Positions 44,560-54,310 of a DNA stretch of 64,000 nucleotides are shown here, one piece after another. Source of the stretch: Adiantum capillus-veneris (taxonomy: Eukaryota > Streptophyta > Polypodiopsida > Polypodiales > Pteridaceae); contig CM043960.1 of the NCBI GenBank assembly GCA_014529385.2, positions 119,358,543 to 119,422,542 on the forward strand, in the 5' to 3' direction. Position 1 is the first letter of the stretch. Each line of letters begins with the position of its first letter. Both the position numbers and the translations under genes were made by a program. The notes below the pieces were generated by a model, which saw only the letters and a program-made list of their open reading frames with translations, was not told the origin of the DNA and did not search any database.

Positions 44560-45817
44560 TGTAACGGAATTGGACTATGAACATTGAGAGTAGAGGAATA
44601 AAGATAATTGCAGTGAGCCTTTTAATGGGAATTCTTCAAGAGAATAAAGAGAAGACGTGATTAGAGATAGCAACATAACTATACTTAATTATACTTAACT
44701 GTTATACATAACATAACTATTATACTTAATTAGCTTGGCATGAACAATACTTTGCAAGAGAGCTTCTTTTGGAGAGCTTTAGATTGTAAAATATGACTTT
44801 CAAAAGTCACTTCATTTCATCAAAGTTACATTATTTCTAGACCTTGGTTGTTTTAAATTCCATATCTCAATTGATCTAGCAATATATCAACTTTGAATCA
44901 TGCATGAGAGGTTTTAACATTGCAAAATGTGCTTACTTAGAAGCATTATCTCTCTCATTTTTTATGTGTATACATAAATTTGCTCCAAAGAGCAACATAT
45001 GCATAACCAAACACACTTTTTTCCTTAGGGTTCTTTCCCTTTGGTATATTTGGGTATTGAAGACCCTATAATTAGGATTTCATTAATGTTTTTTTTGTGT
45101 GTTTTTGGCTTTCAATTTTGTGAGGCCTAGCGCCTTATTGGCACTTGGCAGGCGAGGGGAATCACCTTGGATCGCTTAGTCAAGGCCCTAAACCGATGCC
45201 CTGGGCTGATAGTGGTTAGCCATCACCTTGGTAGGCTAGTAGATTCTTGGAACACCTTCTTGAGGGTTCAAGGAGCCGAGAATTGTAGTTAGACTTGCCT
45301 TGGGGTGGTAGCCTTGTATTGTGCTTTAATTTTTTCTATGAAATGTTAAAAAACAAACTTCCATGAGATTCAAAAATTTGTGACAATGTACTAATAGATT
45401 AGGACCTTTTTATAGCCCATAGACATGATAGACTTGGATGATTTATTAAGGATTGATCATATAGTTTTTAGGCTAGTAGGTTTATGAACTTGCGTTAGCC
45501 TGGATCATAATTGATTGCTTGTGTTTCATGCAAAAAAATTAAATTTCAAGTGGTTTAATCTTCACAATAGTATAGGTGTTTCTTTTGCTTTATGTTGTTT
45601 AGTTTTTTACTATGATTAACCCATCTTTTAGAAGCAAAATTCACTTTGCATGATTCTTCAGTGTACTTGATGTTTATTTATCCTTGTTGACCTTTGATGC
45701 TCATTACTCCTATTATAATTTGCAGCTCAACATTCTTCCATGGACTTGCTTTCTACCATGTCACCGTGTTTTGCTTCACCGACACATGAGGACGTGTGAC
45801 AAATTAGAAAGGGGAAA
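44560..45817 (-). repeat. Probable 5' LTR of minus-strand Gypsy element, right end unclear
   Basis: The left edge (TGTAACGG at 44560) is fixed by the primer site. I cannot find the right edge because no second LTR copy is in the window. The later part, about 45017-45090, has CACTTTTTTCCTTAGGG followed by TTCTTTCCCTTTGG. This resembles the 3' region at 52211-52263 and may already be another element. Confidence 0.5.
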
Positions 45818-46558
45818 TGTTAGCAGGCGGCTAACACAGGATACATCGATTATGCACCAAGTTGGAGATGTGATATGGATGTGCACAATATATCCTATCC
45901 ACATTGTATAAGGTCTTTGTCTCATTTGAAGTTCCAAATTGTATATGCTAGCTAGAGGGCTCAACTTAATCCCATAGTAGAAGGGATTGGGGTGCAAGCC
46001 TTTATAAGAAAACCTTTATGCAAGGAGGCTTCATTCTTGAATATTCATTCTTGAGGATCCATTCTTGAGAGATCTCTCTCTCTCTCTTGGGTGTTCACTT
46101 TATGGCTGGCCTAGCCTTGAGCTTAATGCCCATGCTTAGAAGGCTAGTGCTAATCCATTGTAATTTGAAAATCATTTCTTAATCTAATCTTTACTTTCTC
46201 ATTAGTCTTAATTATTCTATATCCCATTATATCATGAAGTAGTTTCACCTTCTCATTATTCTAGATTTGAGTGTGTGTGATGACTTCTTGCTTATTGACC
46301 ACTCTTATCCTTCTATGAGCACTCTATTTGCGATATTTAACATCTCTAATTAGGTTCATTAAGTCGATTCTTAATCTTGTGATTAGTGTATGTGCCCTAT
46401 TGTTTGCTTATGTGTGGACGGGTTCAATGAAACTCTTGCACCATTCACCTTGTGTGTGTAGCTTTTGATGAGTACCTTGATTGGCATGTGGTGATTGGAG
46501 AGGCCAACACGGATGCAATTAATGTGTGTTTGTCATGAGTGTGCTTTGAGATTCTAGT
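45818..46558 (+). repeat. Candidate solo or 3' LTR
   Basis: A purine run TAGAAAGGGGAAA lies directly before TGTTAGCAGGCGGCTAACA, a typical LTR start with an internal inverted repeat. About 180 bp in there is CTTTATAAG (TATA-like). It is followed by GCAAGGAGGCTTCATTC and CT-rich sequence, as in the R region of many plant LTRs. No partner LTR is present and the right edge is a guess. Confidence 0.45.
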
Positions 46559-47317
46559 CTATGATAAGTCGGACTTTTGTGGGCTTAATGTGTGTAGGTA
46601 ATTCTTGATTGATGATGTGATTAGAGTTATTGATTCATGGCTCATCTCTATTTTCATTGGAAGAGCATTCTGTTGAATCCTCTCATTCGACACTACTCCC
46701 TCGCTCTCATGCTTGTAAATTCCCACATTCTCATCATAGGTAGAGACCCTGGTTATTTTTTTTATCATACATAAAAAGAGCTCCAAGTCAATCAATGTTT
46801 GGAGGAGATTCTTGAGTTTCCGGAACCATTTTCCTTTTGCCACGTTATCTCCATATCTATTGTAATCCTCAAGGTTAATAACTATCAGATAGTGGTTCCC
46901 CTTTTTGTCTCGAAATCTATCTCCATCATCATAGACTCGAATTATCTCCAGTCTCTGAGCAGGTCTTTCTTCTATACAAATACACTTGCGTCCTCGATAG
47001 TCAAAATAAACTAGGGCTCCCCTCGAGTTTGTTCCTTCTAAGAAGATTATAGTGAACTTGGAATCGTTCAAAGGATTTTGGGAGGTGCTTCCTCCTAGCA
47101 TTGGTCCCTCATCGGAGAAACCTACTGGCTATTGACTACCCATCATGAAGAAGGACTTATCTGATGAAGTGTCAGTATCACTACCCTCCTCAATGATCGG
47201 TGCTAATGGATCTAGCCTTGCCTGAGTTACACTCTCCTCGGTGGACACTAAGCTACCTTGATCACCTGCCACCTTTTGATCTCTAGGAACGTGTCTTCTT
47301 GATTTTAAATTCATCAA
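46559..47317 (-). pseudogene. Gag N-terminal region of a second gag-only element copy
   Basis: Follows the leader and primer site of the relative at 47.3-50.0 kb. It opens MMNLKSRRHVPRDQKVAGD at 47317. After one stop it continues as an unbroken 180-residue stretch (47101-46559) with a compact, strand-rich look (FTIIFLEGTNSRGALVYF; RKCICIEERPAQRLEIIRVY; GNHYLIVINLEDYNRY). I recognise no family, and it has no obvious counterpart in the nested element's gag. It ends near the candidate LTR at 45818-46558, so the rest of this copy is missing. Confidence 0.5.
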
Positions 47318-49117
47318 ACTTAGAAATGAAATTTATCACAAATCCAACCACTTACCTGGTAAAGGATCAGTTTCCACCTAACTTCTTGCCTTGCAGCTGA
47401 ATATGCCTGTACACAAGCGTTTTATTTCGGCAATCGAATCAAAGCATTTACCCGCTAGAGGTGGTCTTAGTAATGATTGGTATAACTGGAGGGTTAACCT
47501 CAACCACTACTGTATTTTATACACCTTGGATATTCTTGATTAGGTTTGCTAATATGGAATTGTACTTCCCTCGAATGTTGGTCAATTTACATGGAAAGTC
47601 TTAATTCCGTCTTTGCTCCGTCAAAAGGTCAATGGCAAGGTCCAATTTCACTTTTGAAAGAAGTTCTCGAACTCTTAAGTCAATTGGAACATCACTCTAT
47701 GTCCTCAGTCAGCTTTTCTCTTCACTAAGCCCTTGTAGACATTCTACGCGTAGGATGTCTACCTGTTCTATTTTGCCTGGATTTTGCACTATAGATTCCC
47801 CTTGATGTGTTGAGTCCACAGCTGTTTTTACTTTTTGATTTGGACACTTATAAGCTGGTCAATTGATCAGAATTATGTTCCAGCAGCCTGATGTTGGTCT
47901 GACCAGTCAAATCAACTCCAATTTGGACCCAAATTGACTAGGAGGCTTGCCTCAAGCTATACAACACCCTGCTATGCCTATAGTCAGTTTTTGGCTTCAA
48001 TATCATGTAGTAGACATCCTACGCGTAGCTTGTCTTAACTGCTCAAAATGGATTCAAATGCAAAGCACAGACTCCTCTTAAGGTGCTTATCACTTTGGTA
48101 TGCTCAAATTTGGATTTGGAGTGCTAAATCACACAAAACACATCCTAAGTTTAGGATGTCTATATGATTTGTTTGACCCCAATCTTGAGTCACACCTTCC
48201 CCTTGATGTCAGCAACCCAGTGGTATGCTTATATTTTGGTTTGGATTTCAAAATATCCCAATTTTAGCTATCCTAGCCCTTTTCAGTCAAAAATGTTAAA
48301 GTCTATTTAAAACCCAATCTTCTCACCCATTTGAGATGAAAACTTCCTCAGGCACTCAATAAATCATGGAGATCATGCTCATGCAGCCATCCTATGGTTT
48401 TGGTCTTAAAATAATGCCTTGGCACAATTTGGGTAGGATGTCTGGCAATTTTCTTTCTATCTGGCCTTATCCTGTCAAGATATGGTCAAACTTCTACTTT
48501 CCATATGAAAATAGGGTAAAACCTACCTTCTAAACACACTGGTCAAGTCAAAATTTTAAAATTTTCACCAGAACACCGTGTAGACATTCTACGCGTAGGA
48601 TGTCTCCTGGCTTAAATTTTATTTTTTTTCTAACAGAAGTATTCCTTATGCTGTGCAGCTCTCTCAAAAATACTCATAGAAACTTTTGAACTTCACTTCA
48701 GTTTCTAAACACTCTTTTCCATTCTTTACAACCTTTTGATGAGCCTAACAGCAAATATAACATGCATGAAGTGCTCCGGATCATAAATCATGATGTCCTA
48801 CTTACCCTACTCCTACTCATCATGTGAGATTGTGATATTGGTGTCTCGGTTGCTTCCTCTCCGGAGTCTCAAGCAATCCTTCCACCGCCTCTACCTCTCC
48901 AAATCCTACTCTCAACACCACAACTCAACTAATACCTAAAACTATCTAAGTCTACCTAAGTCGAAGGATCTAGGCCAGACACTCGCTCCCTAGACTCCTC
49001 CTAAGACCTAGAGAGTCCTCCACCCTCTGATCCTATCTAAATGTAAAGAGAGACTCTGGCAAGCCAGAGAATCCCTATCCTCAAGGACTAGTCTCGGTCA
49101 CCTACCTAGGGTTTTCG
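47318..49117 (-). other. Leader of second gag-only element, with diverged palindromes
   Basis: Same position relative to the tRNA-Asp site as in the nested element. Palindrome sites are at 47737-47760 and 48582-48605 (one arm base changed, centre CGCG), 48012-48035 (two arm bases changed) and 48138-48161 (worn). A half site is at 48434-48443. The sequence is alignable with 16.9-18.9 kb in long blocks, for example the CCTACTTACCCTACTCCTAC stretch near 48795. Confidence 0.85.
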
Positions 49118-49135
49118 TCCCCGACAACGGCGCCA
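49118..49135 (-). promoter_or_regulatory. Primer-binding site, tRNA-Asp (second copy)
   Basis: On the minus strand TGGCGCCGTTGTCGGGGA, identical to the site at 19179-19196, lies two bases from the LTR start at 49138. Confidence 0.93.
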
Positions 49136-49137
49136 AT

Positions 49138-50046
49138 GTTGGCGGATACGCTGCGACGGACGTCAGCATAGCGAGAACTCACCTAACAAGATTTGTCAGC
49201 TAAGGACAAAGTTCGACCAGCAGGCACGTAGAAGCAAACATAAGGTGTGAATCTACACTTGATCGACTCTCGACTACTTCCTACAGAGGTCTCTACCCAA
49301 TGTCTAAGCTACGGCCTTCAGGAGTGCATAAGAGGAGATTTTCTACAACACTTTCAAGATCCAAATACCCATCAAACGTTCTCGAAATGCCAAAGAATTT
49401 AAAGGAAACCCTATTAACACGAATAGGTTGCTCTCCCTAAGGTCCATGAACCAAAACCCCAACCCGAAACACTTGGTGCAAAATCACGTAGGATGTCTGG
49501 TCGAAATTTGCAGGTCGTCGTTTCCAAAAACTAAAGTGCCTAATGTGTAGCTCTACTCGATGCAAACGCATGGATATGTTGAAATGCAAAAACAGACAAC
49601 ATATGCTCACCAAATCACAAAATATAGCTCATGGACCGAGTTCGCAAAGCCAGATCGTATACCCACAATGTAGGTGTTGGCGCGTAGCTCTAGTCGGGGG
49701 CAACACGCTGCACTTCTCTTCACTCGATTCCGACCACCGGTGCGCACGTAGCATGAAGATAAAACTCTCACTCTCTTTTGTACACAGAGTACACTCACTC
49801 ACACAGACATAACTTTTTTAAAAATGACAAAGGTTTTTCTCATTAAGGTCAAAAGTGGTATAAATACCTTACAATCTCAAACCCTAAGGTTCCAATTTAA
49901 CCATTCACTCAATCTAAATGTAAAAAATGGGATACAATCTGGAAGCTTCTGCAAGCCCCACTATTTACAAAGGTGAAATGATGGTTTTTCTCAATTAAAG
50001 AATAATTACAAAAAATAATATCCTTCGAGCAATCATTCTCCGTTGG
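49138..50046 (-). repeat. 5' LTR of second gag-only element, diverged
   Basis: The first 450 bp align well with the nested element's LTR (CGACGGACGTCAGCATAGCG; CTAAAGTGCCTAATGTGTAG) and include the half palindrome TAGGATGTCT at 49489-49498. The later part is strongly diverged and the right edge is lost near 50046, where plus-strand Gag sequence of another copy begins. Confidence 0.75.
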
Positions 50047-51543
50047 GTGTGTCCAGCCGCCGCTAACACCAAGCTCGCATATGCATATCGAGATGAAAAT
50101 GGCAATGACTCTCAACACGTTCATGACCTTGTAGAAGCTACGGACGCTAAACCTGAAGTCAAGGACTATTTGAGGATGATGCAAAGCCTCAAGCTGCCAG
50201 AACAGGTGACAAAAAAGTCAAAATCAATGAGAGCTAAAGTCCAAAAGGCTACACAAAGGTCACCACCAAAATCTCCTCTGAAGAAACAGATTCTGCCAGA
50301 CAGTACAATGGACCTTTTAAGGTCAAAGGTTACTCAAATGTAGGAGAACAATGCTCAACAATTGCAAAAAAAGTGCAGTATCACAGTCATACGAGTCAAC
50401 TGGTGATCAAAGCAAAGCCAATGTAGAAAAAGTTCAACCCACGGACACCGCCACCACAAAAGCACTCAATAAAGAAAGAAATCTTGAGAGGATCAAGTGC
50501 AACAATGTTGGTGAGAATGAAGAAAATTTGTCAAAATAAGTAAAGCTAGATTTTCAACTAGATAAGAACCTCATGTCTTTTTGCACTTGGAAAAGATGTG
50601 GCCAACCACAGCTAAAAGGTGCTCCTGAATTTGTGAGCATATCAGAAAACAAATGAGCATAATGTTGGGGAATCATCTCCACCACCATTGAAGTAAGTTC
50701 ACAGATCATCAAAGCTCAATTCCACGTGATCACAACAAAAGATATGCTAGACAACATCATAATGGGAATGCCAATGGCCAAGAAGATGTTAGAGATACCG
50801 AATTCAAACATGACAGAGTCATCACAGACATCAAAGAATGAAGGCCAAGACTGGTCACTCGTGGAAAACAGTACAAAGTCCTCAAGCACAGTTAAAATGG
50901 AGATTGATGCCAAGGAAAAGCATATTGAAGATGATTCATCTCCATCGAACATAACTTCAGAAGAGCTTAAAGCAAATCAGGCAATAGCAACCATGATAGC
51001 TATGGAGCAGAAAATGCCACCAAAGCTAGAAGGAATCAAGATCAAAATTGCAGACAAAGGTAAAGCTAAAGTGGAACTTCCACCGATTAGCAAAGAAGAT
51101 GTGAAATCATATGCCTCTACATCAAAGAACCCTCATGGATCAGCTTCTTCAAGAAAGTCAGGCTTTCAAAACTTCAAGTCAATTGCTGACCCAACTAAAA
51201 CCTCTAAGGAGTCACCAAGAAAAGCAAAGATATATCAGCCAAAGTACTCAAGAAAGCAAAGGAAAGTCAAGCAAGTGTTTGTTCCAAGCAATTTAGTCAA
51301 AGTCAATGATCTGGTTTGGATTAAGGACACGAAATCAACACAGAAAGACAAACACATGGGATGGATAGCATCACAATGGAGATGAAAGGAACAAGAGTAC
51401 TATGGAGGTAACATACAGATATGGGTGCCAAAACCACAGGTTAGAGCATATGAAGTAACTTCAAGTCCCTCCCAAGAAAGAAGGCCCACAAGGTATCAAC
51501 CTCGTCAATAGCCTAGGATACCTAAGAAGCAGGTATACAACTA
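50047..51543 (+). pseudogene. Gag and protease fragment of a plus-strand gag-only relative
   Basis: Starts abruptly inside Gag (NTKLAYAYRDENGNDSQHVH, helical) and continues with a Lys/Ser-rich linker. The segment TIEVSSQIIKAQFHVITTKD, then MLDNIIMGMPMAKKMLEIP (50690-50800), aligns with the decayed protease end of the nested element. A long acidic and basic linker leads to DLVWIKDTKSTQKDKHMGWI and EYYGGNIQIWVPKPQ (51310-51440), the same C-terminal signature as near 12680. Several stops occur, including one between IASQWR and KEQEYY. No polymerase follows, consistent with a gag-only family. Confidence 0.75.
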
Positions 51544-52616
51544 AACAACATTGAATGTAAAAGTCAAGTCGCCAGGGTGCAAAAAACACTCTTTGGCATA
51601 ATCAGAGTCGGGCTGTTGAGCCATAAAATGAGCAAAGCATTAGTCCCAAAGCTTCAATTCATATTGATCTCTATGCTACGAGTCGTAGTTATTAGACTTA
51701 TGCTCAAGCTGGAAGAGTTGAGTATATCTAAAGTCATGTTGCTCATGCTGGATGAGATGAGCATAAGAGTCGAAGTCTATTAACTTACAATTGGTGGAGT
51801 GTCGTAGAGTCCAACACTCACGCACAGTGCACAGTAAGATGAGAGCATATATTCTCATCAACGAAGACCATTCTTAAAGGGGTTTCAGCTTGCAAAGCCA
51901 TGACATATGCTTTTATAGCTATACCATCTTTTTGAGTAACCCATCAAAATCATTCTTGCACAACATATTGTTTCCCATGCATTTTTGTGTATGCATAAAT
52001 AGGATGTCCCATCATTGGACATATGCATTATACACTCTTTTTTGCTTCCACCTATGCACCTTGAGTGGACGACAACAGGAAAACCAATGTTCCATCATGC
52101 TACCCTCTCACATTTGCCGCCTTTTTATTTTCATATCTACTATCAGCAAATAATCCCATGGACACTTTATTAATATTTCCCATGCTACTAAGTACTCCAA
52201 TAATGCGCGTAAACCAAAGGCACTTTTTTCCCACTGGGTTTTTTCCCTTTGGTCATCCAGGTATAAGACCCTAATTTAGAACCTCATCATTCTACTTCCC
52301 TTGTACATAATTCCCTTTGGTCATCCAGGTATAAGACCCTAATTTAGAACCTCATCATTCTACTTCCCTTGTACATATTTTTCATAAATAAACAACAACC
52401 TCATCATGATGCTATTACAACGGACAAATACAACATCATCTCTCAAAATCAACTACTCGGACCAATGAAGATGTTACAGCAAATTGAATCTCATCAAAAA
52501 ATCCAATGAAAAAATGAAGATCAGCCCATCAAAAACCAATCAAAACCTTCCAAAGCCTCCAAGGACACTTTTTCAACACTGCCCAAGGACGGGCACTAAA
52601 ATAGGAATGGGGGAAT
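51544..52616 (+). other. 3' region of plus-strand gag-only relative
   Basis: Non-coding. 51580-51785 is the reverse complement of part of 11690-11940, and 52211-52263 matches the TTTTTTCCCACTGGG block of the nested element's 3' region. Just before 52617 the purine-rich AAAATAGGAATGGGGGAA looks like a polypurine tract (52599-52616). Confidence 0.65.
52243..52378 (+). repeat. 68-bp tandem duplication
   Basis: Bases 52243-52310 are repeated at 52311-52378 with almost no change. The unit starts TTCCCTTTGGTCATCCAGG and ends CTTCCCTTGTACATA. Confidence 0.97.
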
Positions 52617-53111
52617 GTTAATTGAGTCAACGTCAGTTAAGAGAAGCTTCTAAAGACTGAAGACGTACGGATGCACATCGAAGATCAAAGTGAAGAAGCA
52701 GTAGAGATTGGAGCTACACATTTTCCACATTTCTCCAAAATGGTCACGTATTGTAAATTCCCAATTTATTTCAAGCCATTGTAATATTTTAATGTGTTAC
52801 GGGCTCAATGGGAGTTCCAAGTTGTAAAGAACAGGTCAGTTATTGTACCTAGGCTGTAGATACAATAAGTGTGGAGTCGCAAAGGTCTTGGGCACCGGAC
52901 ATTACACATTTTAGACCTTGGCTAAGGTATAAAAGCCAACTTTGTAAATATTTTATTAAGTTTTTGGATAAGAAATACACACGTGAGCTAAAGACGCTCA
53001 CTCCTATCCTTCTCGCGCTTCCTATTCCCTCTCCGATTGTCACATTGCGATGGCGTTTGTTGCATTGCAACCGCAGGTAAGAGCTCCACGCATTGACGTA
53101 AGTCATTCACA
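52617..53111 (+). repeat. LTR of a plus-strand element
   Basis: Starts TGTTAATTGAGTCAACG right after a purine tract. It contains GGTATAAAAGCC (52927-52938, TATA-like) and CT-rich sequence downstream. The right end is uncertain. A CA at 53110-53111 is one option, since 16 bases later TTTTGGCATCGCCGACC looks like a primer site. If both flanks are real, the LTR joins two element bodies. Confidence 0.55.
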
Positions 53112-53667
53112 GTATTTTGTAGCTTTTGGCATCGCCGACCCACGACCTAATTTCATCATAAATAGGAATTTACATGTTTAAATCAAAAACTAAGCATAGG
53201 TGGGGTATTGGGGCATCATTGCTAAGCATTTAGATGCATTCTGGGTCGAAAACGACTAGGTCAAAAATCCACTACTGTTAATAATCGTGATTTTGGAACT
53301 TGACCTAAAGTGGGATTTGAGGCCATAGCATCTGTGATTAGATCTTATAAACTTTTCCTAGAAGTTTTGTTACGTTTGGATGTCATTTGATGTTGTAATG
53401 GATGTGATTTGCTTGCGGAAGAGTGATTGGCTTTTGGTGATTTCAGTCACTTGAGTGTAGCTTGAGTTAGATGCGAGTTTTTAGTTGTTTTCCAAGAGAT
53501 TGACGACCTCTTGTAGCCTCTATGCACTAGTCGAGTCAACCTCCTCCCATGGTTTGACAAATTAATCGTGGTTCCCTAATACTGCAATAAGATAGGATGG
53601 TGAGGTTAGACATGCGTCCCACATTTTACACCATCTTTCTCTATTTTGGAGTGGAAGTTTTCCCATC
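53112..53667. other. Unassigned DNA between an LTR and LINE B
   Basis: May be the leader of an element whose 5' LTR is 52617-53111, then interrupted by LINE B. No coding motif is visible. Confidence 0.4.
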
Positions 53668-53845
53668 TTTTTTTTTTGCAAAATTCACAATTGTGAGTGG
53701 ATAGTATTAAGAACAGAAATATACACCAATCCTCAAGCTCAGACTGAGCCTTGAGGGTCAAAGGATTACAAGTAATCTGCTTGGCAAAGAAACCACTCCT
53801 ACTCCTCGATTTTACTTATTACAAGATGTTATGTATTGTTCTAGA

Positions 53846-54298
53846 CTAGTCCTCTGAGGCTTGTTTGCATCCGATCATGTGAATCATCAATTTGCTCTCT
53901 TGCGTGATTTCATGAAAGCTTGCCACAACTAGATCCCCCTCAAACACGCGGCGGTTCCTTGCTTGCCAAATATGGTGCAAGAAGTAGTACATGATTACTT
54001 GAGTGCAGACTAGAAGACCAGGACTTCCCATCCTGTTACTACCAAAGAACAGATCATTCTTGAAGAACTTAATTTGCCATGTCCTTTGAATCCACTTGCA
54101 TATTTTCCCAGCCATGCCCCTGATTGCCTGGCATCCCAGGTGGGCTAGGTCTTCACTGGCCATTCTGCACCTCGAGCAACGATCGGACCCGATGCCTCTT
54201 TCTTGTATCTTTACGCCCGTCGGTAGAGCACCCCACATCACTTTCCATAGGAATATCTTCATATACTGAGGCCATCTTGGCTTCCAGATGTTCTCCAT
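53846..54298 (-). pseudogene. LINE B ORF2 C-terminal zf-RVT domain
   Basis: The 150-residue stretch begins MENIWKPRWPQYMKIFLWKV and contains GSDRCSRCRMASEDLAHLGC. This is the Cys/His zinc-binding arrangement of the zf-RVT domain that ends plant LINE ORF2 proteins. The final part (VMYYFLHHIWQARNRRVFEG) is also typical. It is separated from the RT by a frame change near 54305. Confidence 0.9.
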
Positions 54299-54310
54299 GA
54301 CTCCCTCCCA

